From the NCBI GenBank assembly GCA_023151255.1, contig JAKLJG010000004.1, positions 62,001 to 126,000 on the forward strand: DNA of 64,000 nt, given 5' to 3'. Under the pieces are notes generated by a model. That model did no database searches. It had not been told where the DNA came from and saw only the letters and a program-made list of their open reading frames with translations. Shown here piece by piece: positions 45,198 to 55,216 of this stretch (positions are counted from its first letter, which is position 1; each line of letters starts with the position of its first letter). This stretch comes from Cyclobacteriaceae bacterium. GTDB lineage: Bacteria > Bacteroidota > Bacteroidia > Cytophagales > Cyclobacteriaceae. The position numbers and the translations under genes were made by a program.

Positions 45198-47807
45198 TTA
45201 TTCAGTTTTTAAACCCTCCACCGGATTTGCTTTAAATACTTTTATTATTTGTGTTGCCACCGTTGCAATAACAACTGCTATCAAAAGTGAAGCCGCCATC
45301 ATGACTACCCAAATGGTAACAGGCATGTGATAATCATAGGCGAAGTCAAGTACTGACTTTATGAAAATGAAACTAAGTGGTACACTAACGAATAATGATC
45401 CTATAATCAACACATAGTATTGTTTGAAGATGTTGTTGGTGATGTTTTTATAGTTAGCTCCAAGAATTTTTCGTATGCTAAATTCCTTAACTCTGCCAGA
45501 GATGTTAATCGCCACTAATCCATACAATCCAAGCATAGCTAGAATAACTGCTACCGAGGCAAACACCCTCCACACATGCCCGTGTATGCCCATTTGTTCG
45601 TAATAATTTCCCCATACATTTTCCTGATAACCGCCATTAAATGGAATTTCGGGGTAGAGTGTTGCCCAAGCCTTTTTTAAATCTTCGAATGCGGATTGTT
45701 CCTGTTCGCGGCTTACTTTTAATGCGAGAAATCTGAAATCATTTTTATCGGCCACGGTAAAAAATGTAGGTCTGAGCAAAGAGAAAAAACTATAGCTATG
45801 AAAATCTTTTGCCACGCCAACCACCTCATAGGTAATACTGTCAATTTTGAATTGCTGTCCGATCGGATTAACCCAACTCAGGTTTTTAGCCATCGTTTCA
45901 TTTACTATTACCGCATTTCTATCGCTGCCTTCGAAGTCTTTGAATGCCCTCCCGCTCACTAACTCAATTCCCATGGTATTGAAATAGGTTGGGCCTACCG
46001 ACAAACGGTCTGCCTCAAATTCTTTATCAGGGAAATGTAAAATTGTAGTTTGATGATTTTTGCCAATGTGCTGAGCCGAACCTGAAATGGAAAGGACTTT
46101 CGGATTACGTTGCATGACATCATTTAATTGCTGAAAGACCGATTCACTTTCAACCGCTGTGTAAATCACATCCCGGTTGCTGTAACCCCAACTTCTGTTG
46201 GCGAGGTAATCGCCATTCATGGTAAACACGATGGCACTGGTGATGAACATGCAGGCCAGCACCAATTGAAAGCCCAGGAAAATTTTTGTGATTGGATTCT
46301 TCTGCCCAAACTTCACCGAGCCTTTTAGAATGGTAACGGTTTGAAAGCGCGAAATATAAATGGCCGGATAAATGCCTGAGGCAATGGCTGTGATAAGCAT
46401 GATAATAGGTAGATACACCCACAAGCGTGGGTCGTTAAGACTGAACTCCATGCTGAAGTGCCACAATCCTTCGAACCACGGAATCACCACCAGCCAACCG
46501 AGAAGAATGCCAAATATCATGGCGAAGAAAGTGACCACAATGTTTTCTGACAAAAACTGAACAATGACCAATTTCCGTGTAGCCCCAATGGTTTTTCGCA
46601 CACCTAATTCTTTCAGGCGTTTCACGGAAGTTGAAATGGCAATGTTGATATAATTGAAACAGGCCAGCAACATCATGAGGATGCAAACACCCGTCAGAAA
46701 TTTAATGGATGTGATGTTGCTGTGTGTGCCTTCGCGAAAAACGTCTTCGCGTATTTCATCTGTCTTGATATGTGCAGTTGCCAGCGGTTCAAACTGGAAA
46801 GCAGCGATGGCCCATTCTTTTTCCACAGATTCGTTTTGTGTGCGCTTATATTTGTCCATGCCGGCTTCAATAATTTTTATATCGGATGGCTGTGCTACCT
46901 GAATAAACGTTGCCTGGTGAAAGGCCGACCAATCGTGCAAATCGAAACCGGGTTGAGCCGTTCGGAGATTTTCGAAATTGATAAGGAAATGGAAATCAAA
47001 ACTTCGAGAAGATGGAAATTTATTGGCAACACCTGTTATTTTAAACTCTTTGCCATTCTCTGCGCTGAATTTCACAAGGAGGCTTTGGCCAATGGGGTTT
47101 TCATCACCAAAATACTTTTCCGCCATCGGCTCACTGATCACTATACTATTCACATCGGAAAGTGAAGCAGATACGCCCCACTTCAGTGGGAACGTAAACA
47201 TATCGAGGAAAGCAGGATCGACAAACCGGATGCGTTCATTGAAAATGTTATCTCCGTGTTTCACAATAACATTCCGGTCTTCCACTCTACAAATGTTTGT
47301 CACTTGCGGAAAATCCTGTTTCAATAGTTCGCCCAATGGCCTGGGTGACAGGCCATATTGCCGCAATGCACCTTCGCGTGAAGCGGTAAATGTAGAGAGG
47401 AACACCACATCCTTATTTTCATGGAATTGGTCGCGTTTGTATGTATACACTACAAACGCATAAAAGAATATACAAAAGCCGATAGCGGCCGCTAATCCGA
47501 AAATATTAATGAATGAATTGACAGGGCTTTTTAACAAACCACGAACGGAGACTTTAAAATAATTTTTTAACATGCTGTATTGAAGTAGTTGATTCACAAA
47601 CTCAAAATTTCTAATCAGGTTGGGGCGAAGGAGTTTGATAATTTCCCAAGCGTAGATTCGTTTCGCTTTGCGAACCGAGAACCGTTCCACATTCTCATAG
47701 AATATCTCTTCCATGTCACCCTCAATTTCTTCCAGGTATTCTTCTTTCAGGAAGAACCGGAGAAACTTTAACGGCCACTTTGGTGGGTGTAATGCTTGTG
47801 GTTTCAT
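45198..47807 (-). CDS. FtsX/MacB-type ABC permease with prefix domain
   Basis: An 869-residue protein. The N-terminal 80 residues match the permease prefix domain (EEYLEEIEGDMEEIFYENVERFS), then a MacB periplasmic domain and two sets of FtsX membrane helices, with VRKTIGATRKLVIVQFL and IRKILGANYKNI as coupling-helix motifs. Its ATP-binding partner is not encoded here. Start overlaps the PadR stop by one base (TAATG), so PadR controls it. Confidence 0.9.
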   Translation of the reverse strand: MKPQALHPPKWPLKFLRFFLKEEYLEEIEGDMEEIFYENVERFSVRKAKRIYAWEIIKLLRPNLIRNFEFVNQLLQYSMLKNYFKVSVRGLLKSPVNSFINIFGLAAAIGFCIFFYAFVVYTYKRDQFHENKDVVFLSTFTASREGALRQYGLSPRPLGELLKQDFPQVTNICRVEDRNVIVKHGDNIFNERIRFVDPAFLDMFTFPLKWGVSASLSDVNSIVISEPMAEKYFGDENPIGQSLLVKFSAENGKEFKITGVANKFPSSRSFDFHFLINFENLRTAQPGFDLHDWSAFHQATFIQVAQPSDIKIIEAGMDKYKRTQNESVEKEWAIAAFQFEPLATAHIKTDEIREDVFREGTHSNITSIKFLTGVCILMMLLACFNYINIAISTSVKRLKELGVRKTIGATRKLVIVQFLSENIVVTFFAMIFGILLGWLVVIPWFEGLWHFSMEFSLNDPRLWVYLPIIMLITAIASGIYPAIYISRFQTVTILKGSVKFGQKNPITKIFLGFQLVLACMFITSAIVFTMNGDYLANRSWGYSNRDVIYTAVESESVFQQLNDVMQRNPKVLSISGSAQHIGKNHQTTILHFPDKEFEADRLSVGPTYFNTMGIELVSGRAFKDFEGSDRNAVIVNETMAKNLSWVNPIGQQFKIDSITYEVVGVAKDFHSYSFFSLLRPTFFTVADKNDFRFLALKVSREQEQSAFEDLKKAWATLYPEIPFNGGYQENVWGNYYEQMGIHGHVWRVFASVAVILAMLGLYGLVAINISGRVKEFSIRKILGANYKNITNNIFKQYYVLIIGSLFVSVPLSFIFIKSVLDFAYDYHMPVTIWVVMMAASLLIAVVIATVATQIIKVFKANPVEGLKTE

Positions 47808-48145
47808 TAGATGGCCTTAAGTTCAAACGCCAGTTTGGGTATGGCGCTCCAGAGTTGGGTGCGTATATCTTTCATCTCTTCGAGCACTTTGCGGCCATGT
47901 GAGGTTGTGGCATAAATGCGTTTACGTTTACCACCACGCTTGGCGGTGGCTTCCCCAAATTGCGAGGTAAGAAACCCCTTGTCCTCCATCCTCTTGAGAG
48001 CGGACTGAATAGAGCCCACACTGAGTTTTTCTTTCAGGCGTGATTCCAGTTCGCGTTTGATTTCAACACCATACGCATCTTGTTGGAGTGCCGCCACCGT
48101 GAGGAGCACCAATTCTTCAAATTCACCGAGTTTGGTTTTCTTCAT
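47807..48145 (-). CDS. PadR-family transcription regulator
   Basis: A 112-residue winged-helix protein with the PadR pattern: ELVLLTVAALQQDAYGVEIKREL, GSIQSALKRMEDKGFL and KRKRIYATTSHGRKVLEEM. In Bacteroidetes such genes precede prefix-domain permeases and repress them until a membrane stress or drug appears. It is co-translated with the permease. Confidence 0.93.
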   Translation of the reverse strand: MKKTKLGEFEELVLLTVAALQQDAYGVEIKRELESRLKEKLSVGSIQSALKRMEDKGFLTSQFGEATAKRGGKRKRIYATTSHGRKVLEEMKDIRTQLWSAIPKLAFELKAI

Positions 48146-48234
48146 ACTATATTATTCGTAATTGCAGTAAATATAGTTACACTATTTTAATCGTAATTGC
48201 AGTTTTTATTAAAAAAATTTAAAAAGATGCCCTT

Positions 48235-50646
48235 TTAGTCATTTCTAAGCCACTTGGTTGGGTTAGAAGTGGCAACTTTTATAGTTTGGGACCAAACAAT
48301 CACTAAGCCTAAACCAGCGATCAAAACAATTGCCATTGCAAGAAGCGTAGGCGTGATTTCAATCTTGTAGGCAAAGCCTTCCAGAAATGCCGTTCCTGCA
48401 AAATAACTCACAGGAACACCAATGAGAATCGCAATTCCGATCAATATCATGAACGATTTACTGAGCAACAGTACTACATCCATTACCGATGCACCCATCA
48501 CCTTGCGAATGCCCACTTCCTTCACACGCACCTGGGCAGCGTACATGGCCATACCCAACATGCCCAGACAAGAAAGTGAAATGATTAAAAATGTGATGTA
48601 TCCCAAAATCACCAACACATCGCTCATACCGGATTGGCGGTAGGCATCATCAATTTCATCTTCCATCATTGCATATTCCATAGGATGAACAGCATCAAAT
48701 TTTTTCCAAATCGTCTGCATAGATTGAATGATGGATTCCTTCTGCGAGGACTCAATATGCGCGCTCAGGTAGTTAATAGCATTGGTATTATACCGTAATG
48801 CCATTGGCCCTATTTTGTTATTCATCGGCCTAAAGTGAAAATCTTTCACTACACCAATTACTCGTAATAAAAGTGTATCACCGGCATAAATAGTCTCACC
48901 CAGTGCATCAACCGGCTGCTCAAATCCAAGTTGTGCTAATGCTGTCTCGTTAAGAATAACTTCTCGCTCCCGACCAGTTTGTTCCTCTTCAAGAAAATTA
49001 TGACCTGCTAAAAAATTGAGAGCCAAGTTATCGATGTAATGATTATCAACCATAAAATGACGAACGACAATTGTCTTATCGTCCTTGCTCCGCTTATAAT
49101 CATCGGAGCCATCAGCAAAGGTTCCCAATTTATGAGACACACCTCCCACCCGAACCACTCCCGGAATATTTCTGATTTCATTCGCAATCTTTTCGAAGGG
49201 TACTCCTTTTAAACTAAGGTTGAGATTGTTCTTTTGTTGAATGCCATAATCTGAAGAGACCATATAGTCTATTTGCTGATACACTACTGATACAACAATC
49301 ACAAAAATGACTGTCAATGTAAACTGCACCACCATCAGCACCTTTCGAAAGGTAAGTCTGGAGTAGACCTTCAAATTCTGTACATCCTTTAATACTTTCG
49401 ATGGCTTGAATGCAGATAGGTAGATAGCCGGCAAAACACCTGCCAAAATGCCAACAATTACTGCTAAAAATGTGAATGCTACATACAACGAAATGTTTTC
49501 ACTTAAGGAAATAAAGAAGTCCTCCTGTAACGACAAATCAAGGAATGCGCCCTTTAAAAATTGCAATAGAATATATGAAAAGACCAACGCTATCAATGAA
49601 AATACAACAGCCTCTCCGATAAATTGAAAAAACACTTGATATCGGTTAGCTCCAACCACTTTGCGCACTCCTATTTCACGAGCGCGTGACAATGATTTAG
49701 CGATGGTTAGGTTGGTGAAATTAAAAATGGACATCAGCAGCACAACAATTCCTAACACACTAAGAAAGAGAAGGAAGAAAGCGGGCAACCCGCGACCCAT
49801 TTGGCCTGACAGCTCGGGGCCTGGTGTTATTTTATCTAATGGTTGTACATAAAACGAATACGAAATTTGCTTTCCATCCGATTGCAGCCCCACACAATAC
49901 TTTTTGTTGATTTCTGAAAGTGCCTTTTCAACTTCCGAAAGTTCACTTCCATCTTTCAATTTTATGTAAACATAATTATTATAATAGGCACTCCAGTTAT
50001 CAATAGTACTACTCACTACTTTACTTTTTTCCAAGCTCTGAAGAGCTTCTGTTGAGCATAAGACTTCAAACTCAAAATGGGTTTTGCCAGGCAATTCTTG
50101 TAATACCCCGGTTACGGTGAAGATTCCAAGCTTTCCAATGGTAAGAGTTTGCCCTATAGGATCAATTGGACCAAATACTTTTTCAGCACTTTGTTGGGTG
50201 AGTATCAAACTATTTGGCCCTTGTAAAGCTGTTGTTGAACTCCCTTGCTCAAGTGGAAAATTGAACACTTCCAGAAAAGAAGGATCAACAAACAATCCTC
50301 GCACAGGTACCGTGATATTTTTATAAGTCACATCACCATACAATTCACTATTAATACGTACCGTGTTTTCCGTAAGTGAATAATCATTTTTCAAAACCTC
50401 GCCCAGTGGGAGTGGTGTCGAAGCAAAATCAATATTACCCCAATCAGGGTGGAGAAGTTGAGTATTGATTCTGTAAACCCTGTCAGAGTCTTTATGAAAA
50501 CTATCAAAAGAAAGTTGATCCTGTATGATCATGATGATGAGCATACCTAATGACATACTTACCGAAAGACCAATAAGATTGATAAGAGAGAAACTTTTGT
50601 TACGGAAAAAATTTCGTAGCGAAGTGATGATTATGTTTTTAAGCAT
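48235..50646 (-). CDS. FtsX/MacB-type ABC permease
   Basis: An 803-residue permease without the prefix domain: an N-terminal membrane helix (SFSLINLIGLSVSMSLGMLII), MacB periplasmic domains and two FtsX cores (REIGVRKVVGANRYQVFFQF and KEVGIRKVMGASVMDVVLLL). It stands 89 bases upstream of the PadR gene on the same strand, so the two permeases may form one efflux locus. Substrate unknown; no ATPase gene nearby. Confidence 0.9.
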   Translation of the reverse strand: MLKNIIITSLRNFFRNKSFSLINLIGLSVSMSLGMLIIMIIQDQLSFDSFHKDSDRVYRINTQLLHPDWGNIDFASTPLPLGEVLKNDYSLTENTVRINSELYGDVTYKNITVPVRGLFVDPSFLEVFNFPLEQGSSTTALQGPNSLILTQQSAEKVFGPIDPIGQTLTIGKLGIFTVTGVLQELPGKTHFEFEVLCSTEALQSLEKSKVVSSTIDNWSAYYNNYVYIKLKDGSELSEVEKALSEINKKYCVGLQSDGKQISYSFYVQPLDKITPGPELSGQMGRGLPAFFLLFLSVLGIVVLLMSIFNFTNLTIAKSLSRAREIGVRKVVGANRYQVFFQFIGEAVVFSLIALVFSYILLQFLKGAFLDLSLQEDFFISLSENISLYVAFTFLAVIVGILAGVLPAIYLSAFKPSKVLKDVQNLKVYSRLTFRKVLMVVQFTLTVIFVIVVSVVYQQIDYMVSSDYGIQQKNNLNLSLKGVPFEKIANEIRNIPGVVRVGGVSHKLGTFADGSDDYKRSKDDKTIVVRHFMVDNHYIDNLALNFLAGHNFLEEEQTGREREVILNETALAQLGFEQPVDALGETIYAGDTLLLRVIGVVKDFHFRPMNNKIGPMALRYNTNAINYLSAHIESSQKESIIQSMQTIWKKFDAVHPMEYAMMEDEIDDAYRQSGMSDVLVILGYITFLIISLSCLGMLGMAMYAAQVRVKEVGIRKVMGASVMDVVLLLSKSFMILIGIAILIGVPVSYFAGTAFLEGFAYKIEITPTLLAMAIVLIAGLGLVIVWSQTIKVATSNPTKWLRND

Positions 50647-50843
50647 ATTGAAAAATTATGTGTTCAATGAAATACAATTCCTCCTATCAATAGCACCAGT
50701 ATATAATATTCCTAATTGCAGTTAAAATTGTGCCAGTTCAGAAAAAACTCTTTTCCCTATTCAATTCAAAGGATTATTCATAGCTACATGTTCAGCAATG
50801 ATAATGAGTTGTCCATAAGCGAACACACGAAAACTCAAAGACC

Positions 50844-52019
50844 TTATCCTCGGTCGATATAGTTGATCATCGTAACCAACATACTTCGCACTGATTCCTT
50901 TGTACCTGTTTCCACGCTGTAGAATTTGGACCGGAAACTGCCATACGATATAGTTTCAGATCGTTTCGTGATTACAAATCGTACCAGAAAATGAAGCACC
51001 TGACTCAGGTTATTGTTGAGGATGATTTTTGTCTCCATAAAAATGCGTAACAAATAGGCCAGTTGTGAGACCGATGCTTCGAACTTGAGCTTAAAGCCAG
51101 GAAGGAAGGAATCGGGTGACCGGTCTGGAGCGCTGTTGCTTAACTGCTGCAATCGCTCCTGGTAATCAATTTCCTCTGTGATGTAAATATTCAATTGATC
51201 CTTAAGCGCACTTCCATTTTGGTTGTACCGTATCCCGGGCTTCACCTGCGACTGATTGATTTTCTTCAACACAAAAGAGAGCTTTTCAATTTTTTCCGCC
51301 CGCGTTTCCGATTGATCCAAAAGGGAGGAAATGTAATGTGCATGGTAGGTGAGCACTTTCACTGAATTATAGTTCAGGTAATACATGATCTGGCGCAATT
51401 CATCATCCCAATCCTGCACCCCGGATTCCCTTTCCGCCAGTCGCGACAACTCCTTCTGAACCTCTTTTGCATACATTACCTTCCGGTATGTAATCCCCTG
51501 ATCCGGTTTACTCTCTACAATCTTCTTGAGAATGTGCAGTAACAAATCAACCAAACGCTGATCGGTTGCTTTCTGCGCCAAGGCCTTTTGCAGTTTTTTG
51601 ATATTGGCTCGTGCGTCCTTGCGTGCAATGTCAATGTATCCCTCAGGCGCTTTGGCATCCTGATCAAAATATTTAGTGAAATGACGTTCAATAAACAAAA
51701 GGAGTTCTTCCAGACCCGGGTAGAATAGCGCATAGAATTGCTTGCGCTTTTGGTCTTCCGGATTGTCGCTGTTGATGAACAAGGCCGCTTTGTCCATCAG
51801 CCGGATCAGGGCTTGTTGATGGTATTGAATGTAGCGCTCCAGGTGACGTTCGTCTTCGAACGTGAATACCTCGTGAATAAACGTCTGCTTAATTCTTTCG
51901 ACTTCCTGCCTTACCGCATCTTTGAGCGCATTACTTTGCTTCTCATCACGGATCGTTTGATCGCCTGACGAAATGAGTTTTTCCAACTCTTGCAATTCAT
52001 ATCTGACTCCCGGATGCAT
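50844..52019 (-). CDS. Helical protein of unknown function
   Basis: A 391-residue all-helical protein without signal or membrane segment. The last 80 residues (SVSQLAYLLRIFMETKIIL, VRFVITKRSETISYGSFRSKFYS) resemble the C-termini of helical regulators encoded in Bacteroidetes mobile elements. It follows the FecR-like gene by 69 bases. I do not recognise a named family. Confidence 0.6.
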   Translation of the reverse strand: MHPGVRYELQELEKLISSGDQTIRDEKQSNALKDAVRQEVERIKQTFIHEVFTFEDERHLERYIQYHQQALIRLMDKAALFINSDNPEDQKRKQFYALFYPGLEELLLFIERHFTKYFDQDAKAPEGYIDIARKDARANIKKLQKALAQKATDQRLVDLLLHILKKIVESKPDQGITYRKVMYAKEVQKELSRLAERESGVQDWDDELRQIMYYLNYNSVKVLTYHAHYISSLLDQSETRAEKIEKLSFVLKKINQSQVKPGIRYNQNGSALKDQLNIYITEEIDYQERLQQLSNSAPDRSPDSFLPGFKLKFEASVSQLAYLLRIFMETKIILNNNLSQVLHFLVRFVITKRSETISYGSFRSKFYSVETGTKESVRSMLVTMINYIDRG

Positions 52020-52088
52020 GGCCAGCGTAACCGGAATGAACCGGTATGTTTATTCATATTACGTACTGCGTAAAAAAAACTCTTGCTC

Positions 52089-52649
52089 CTATAAATCCAG
52101 GCACGCACTTCCTCGTAAATTATACTTGCGCTTACCTGACATGATGAACTCCACATTCAGGGCTTGCTCAATCGCTTTTAGTGTCAATTGTTCGTCATCC
52201 ACCTTATAGAACGTTGCAGTAAGCCGGCACCTTTGTATCCCTGGATTACTCACGTCAATTTGTATGCTGTAATTTTTTTCAAGTTCCTTTATTATTTCGT
52301 TTAGTCCTGTTCGATTAAACTGCACACTATCCAAATCCGAAAACCACGTCCACTTGGTGACCAGTACTAGTATAAGTATGGCAACGGCCAAGGCTATCGT
52401 ATATAATGCATGCTTCAGCCTTGCCTTCGCTTTTAATCGCTGCATTACCTGTTGCTTGATTTTTTCGAAACCACGATCATCCACCTGACCGTGATCGGGA
52501 GTCGTTTCAGAAAATTCCCAAAGAAGTTTGATGTCTTCAAACTCTTCGCGATTGGCTTCACTTTTGGCGATCCAATCGTCTAACTCCTTTTTCTCCGTGG
52601 GGTCAGCCTCACCGGCAAGCACCCTGTAAATGAGCGATACTCTGTCCAT
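52089..52649 (-). CDS. Shortened FecR-like anti-sigma protein
   Basis: A 186-residue protein: cytoplasmic part (1-78), one membrane helix (about 80-98, YTIALAVAILILVLVTKW), then directly a DUF4974-like domain (LNEIIKELEKNYSIQIDVS, CRLTATFYKVDDEQLTLKAIEQAL). The central FecR beta domain found in the family, about 100 residues, is missing. It lies 69 bases after an ECF sigma gene, but no SusC/SusD is nearby. It is probably an anti-sigma with altered sensing. Confidence 0.75.
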   Translation of the reverse strand: MDRVSLIYRVLAGEADPTEKKELDDWIAKSEANREEFEDIKLLWEFSETTPDHGQVDDRGFEKIKQQVMQRLKAKARLKHALYTIALAVAILILVLVTKWTWFSDLDSVQFNRTGLNEIIKELEKNYSIQIDVSNPGIQRCRLTATFYKVDDEQLTLKAIEQALNVEFIMSGKRKYNLRGSACLDL

Positions 52650-52718
52650 AGTTGTGGTCTTCTATTTATTTACTCCGAAAACGGATTCGATTTCCTACGT
52701 GAGAGGACAACTAATTTT

Positions 52719-53279
52719 TTAGGATTTAGCCTGCAGGCGGCTGCGGAGCCGTTTCTTGGCGCTGGTAAGGCTTTTCTCCACCGCCTTTACACCCACACCC
52801 AGGCGCAGGGCGATTTCTTCGTTGTGTAATTCTTCCTCTATTTTCATCATCAGGCACTCGCGTTCCCTTTTCGGGAATCGTGCAATGATTTGAAGTATTT
52901 CTTCCGTAATCTCAACCTGAATAATCCTGGCTTCAATAGACTGCTCGGCTAAGCCAAAAGTGTGGCCATTCATCAGTCGTATTTTTCGCTGACCGAGTGC
53001 AACGTTCTCATTGTAGTAGTTTACCGACTTGTTTCGGACGATCCTGACCAGGTAATGCTGAATAGACCGTTCGTGATGATTCCCCAGTTCGCGAGCGTTC
53101 TTCCATACATGAGCGAATGCTTCTTGCACAATGTCCTTGGATGCATCGTGGTCGTGCGTCAGTCTGTAGGCTATCTTCAAGAGGCTTTTGCAATACTGAT
53201 CGTACAGAATCTTTATAGCCTTCCCAGGACAGGAAAGCAGTAACTTTCGAATCTCATGGTTATGAACATGGTCAGGCAT
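52719..53279 (-). CDS. ECF RNA polymerase sigma factor
   Basis: A 186-residue ECF sigma: region 2 (LLKIAYRLTHDHDASKDIVQEAFAHVWKNA) in outline and region 4 HTH (LHNEEIALRLGVGVKAVEKSLTSAKKRLR). It is paired with the shortened FecR-like protein. Its regulon is unknown since no transporter follows. Confidence 0.9.
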   Translation of the reverse strand: MPDHVHNHEIRKLLLSCPGKAIKILYDQYCKSLLKIAYRLTHDHDASKDIVQEAFAHVWKNARELGNHHERSIQHYLVRIVRNKSVNYYNENVALGQRKIRLMNGHTFGLAEQSIEARIIQVEITEEILQIIARFPKRERECLMMKIEEELHNEEIALRLGVGVKAVEKSLTSAKKRLRSRLQAKS

Positions 53280-53462
53280 CTCACTATACGATTTCTATCT
53301 AACGGGTGAAAAGCTATTAACTGAAGCACCCGTTGGCGTTTAAATCCACACGTAAAACCGAAAAAATACGAGCTTGCTACCAAAAACTCCTTAAAAAATA
53401 CCTTGCGTTAATTTAAGGGTTCGGAGAAAAAAAATAAACCCCTTGGTTTTGGGCAACCGAGT

Positions 53463-53483
53463 AAAAAAAGGGGATTTACCCCC
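53463..53483 (-). terminator. Terminator of the 53.5-kb small gene
   Basis: Read on the minus strand, GGGG-TAAAT-CCCC is followed by seven T, directly after the stop of the gene at 53484. Confidence 0.65.
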
Positions 53484-53867
53484 TTACCCTTGATGATTAA
53501 CGGCCTCGACTCCCTTGGGGGAGTAGCCCAGTTCACGCAATTCCTCTTTAGCTTGGCTATCCCATTTGTTACAGCCTGACTCAACCTGCAACATATATTT
53601 CACGTGTGCCTGATCTTCATCGTCATAGTAAAATCGTATGTCAAGGTATGTTCCGAAATCATGCGGACAACGTACCACTTTGAAAAATGATCCTTCCGGA
53701 TTATTTCCAAAAGTTCGTTTCAGTTGATCCATGTACACACGTGCCTCCATACGCGCGCGTTGCATGTAGTCATCGCTCCCCACTTGCGCGCAAGGTTCAT
53801 CACAAGGTGTAGTTTGCGAAAGGAAGATGTAGTCTAACATAGTTGTAGTATTTAAGTTGAACATCAT
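53484..53867 (-). CDS. Small conserved-looking protein of unknown function
   Basis: A 127-residue protein (start ATG 53867, or 53840 for a shorter form). It has paired Cys (TPCDEPCAQVG), then RMEARVYMDQLKRTFG and FKVVRCPHDFGTYLDIRFYYDD, an alpha/beta arrangement. It occurs next to small HTH genes as seen in Bacteroidetes mobile elements. Function unknown. The region upstream to 54130 holds no gene but carries a stem-loop. Confidence 0.6.
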   Translation of the reverse strand: MMFNLNTTTMLDYIFLSQTTPCDEPCAQVGSDDYMQRARMEARVYMDQLKRTFGNNPEGSFFKVVRCPHDFGTYLDIRFYYDDEDQAHVKYMLQVESGCNKWDSQAKEELRELGYSPKGVEAVNHQG

Positions 53868-53925
53868 TTTTATGATCAACTCACCGGATTTTTCCGGAAC
53901 TGCTTATGCGAGGGACGATGCGCAA

Positions 53926-54014
53926 GCCAAGAGGAATCGGAATAAATGGAACGCGGGGAGAATGGTGGGTTTATGCCGAAGTCTCTTGGCGGAGTTCCGG
54001 AATAAATCCGAACG
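53926..54014. repeat. Stem-loop and near-direct repeat in the 53.9-54.1 kb gap
   Basis: GCCAAGAG (53926-53933) pairs with CTCTTGGC (53983-53990). CGGAATAAATGGAACG (53938) recurs 60 bases on as CGGAATAAATCCGAACG (53998). Possibly a small RNA or regulator binding sites. Confidence 0.4.
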
Positions 54015-54130
54015 TGGATAAAAATGATGAGGTAGTGGCTTAGCTGCAGGCATTGTTTGCATCGGCACTATATGATTTTTGATCGTAGGTCACATATATA
54101 AAGAGTTTATATGCTTTACCTAAACACCCT

Positions 54131-54424
54131 ATGCCTGCAACAATCGTTACACCGGAGGACCTTCAAAACCTGAAAAAAGAACTCATTGAGGAGATAGAAA
54201 AGCTGCTTGCAAAACGGGCCAGTATGCCAATCAAGAAATGGCTCAAGTCTCATGAGGTAAGAAAGATGTTAAGTATTTCCCCAGGTACGCTCCAAAATTT
54301 ACGCATCAATGGAATGCTGCCCTTTACTAAAATCGGAGGCGTCATCTTCTATGAATACGAAGACGTAAAAAAGATGCTGGAAGACCATAAGCACGTATCT
54401 TACTCTAATTCATTCCACCGCTAG
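54131..54424 (+). CDS. Excisionase-like HTH protein, copy A
   Basis: A 97-residue protein with a C-terminal winged HTH of the helix_turn_helix_17/excisionase type (KKWLKSHEVRKMLSISPGTL and LPFTKIGGVIFYEYEDV). N-terminal helix LKKELIEEIEKLLAKR. Paralogue of the gene at 55217-55510 (shared pattern W-L-x5-VRKMLx-S-x-GTLQNLR-NG). Such proteins regulate or direct excision of Bacteroidetes mobile elements; no integrase is visible. Confidence 0.78.
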   Translation: MPATIVTPEDLQNLKKELIEEIEKLLAKRASMPIKKWLKSHEVRKMLSISPGTLQNLRINGMLPFTKIGGVIFYEYEDVKKMLEDHKHVSYSNSFHR

Positions 54425-54486
54425 ACTACCTGCCTACCTTGCCACGCGCAATGGATCTACTCTAATTAATATTGCAAGGTATCGCC

Positions 54487-54792
54487 TCACCCGCGACAAG
54501 GTGTTGTAGGCGGAATTAACCTGATCGTACTCCCACGTAGCGGGTGGTAACTGGGATAATATTGAATATACCCTAAGTCTTTAAGGTCATTGATGACCCG
54601 GTGGTAGGTGGAACTTGATTTGATTTTAGCCAAAGCCATTACCTTTCTACGCGAAATAAAAAGGCATTCTTCTGATTGTCCTGAAAGCCATAGGTAGCAT
54701 AATGCCAGATAGACACTGACGTGCGAAGTACCAAGGTTGGTATCAAACGCTACCCGGTTAAGGAATGTTTTGAGTTTATCAAGTGAATCCAT
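54487..54792 (-). CDS. Small replication/HTH-type protein, copy A
   Basis: A 101-residue protein from the ATG at 54792 (MDSLDKLKTF); a longer frame to 54879 is rejected because the paralogue at 54911 has the same 101-residue length. Pattern: SVYLALCYLW, SRRKVMALAKIKSSSTYHRVINDL and YIQYYPSYHPLRGSTI, a winged helix with a basic recognition helix. Convergent with the excisionase-like gene. Likely DNA-binding; family unnamed. Confidence 0.68.
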   Translation of the reverse strand: MDSLDKLKTFLNRVAFDTNLGTSHVSVYLALCYLWLSGQSEECLFISRRKVMALAKIKSSSTYHRVINDLKDLGYIQYYPSYHPLRGSTIRLIPPTTPCRG

Positions 54793-54910
54793 ACCCGTGA
54801 TAATACCAAATCGTTTTGATGTCCGATAGTGTCTCATATCGAATGCACGTGAATGTAATTTTTTGTTACTGAGGTACACACTCCTTTCAGTTCATTTCGA
54901 TCAACTGCAG

Positions 54911-55216
54911 TCAATTGAAAACCTGATGCTGATAGATTGAGAGTTCTATTGCGCTACCTTTCACCGGATGATAAGAGGGTTGATATTTCAAGTATCCGAA
55001 AAATTGTAGTTCGCGGATTACCTTGTGGTAGGTAGCCTTCGACCTAATGCGCGATGCGCTCATTAGCCGCCTTCGTGAAATATGGTAGGGACGCTGAAAG
55101 TTGCTGGTGATCCAGGCATGGCACAATGCCATGAACAATGAGATGTGCACTGGTTTCAAGCGATTATCCGAAGCCGCTCTGTTAAAATAGTCGGTAAGTT
55201 GCTGCAACCTATCCAT
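54911..55216 (-). CDS. Small replication/HTH-type protein, copy B
   Basis: A 101-residue paralogue of the protein at 54487-54792 (ISRRRLMSASRIRSKATYHKVIREL, YLKYQPSYHPVKGSAIEL). It follows the excisionase-like copy B immediately (start two bases from the stop), so the two share a transcript. DNA-binding winged helix inferred. Confidence 0.7.
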   Translation of the reverse strand: MDRLQQLTDYFNRAASDNRLKPVHISLFMALCHAWITSNFQRPYHISRRRLMSASRIRSKATYHKVIRELQFFGYLKYQPSYHPVKGSAIELSIYQHQVFN

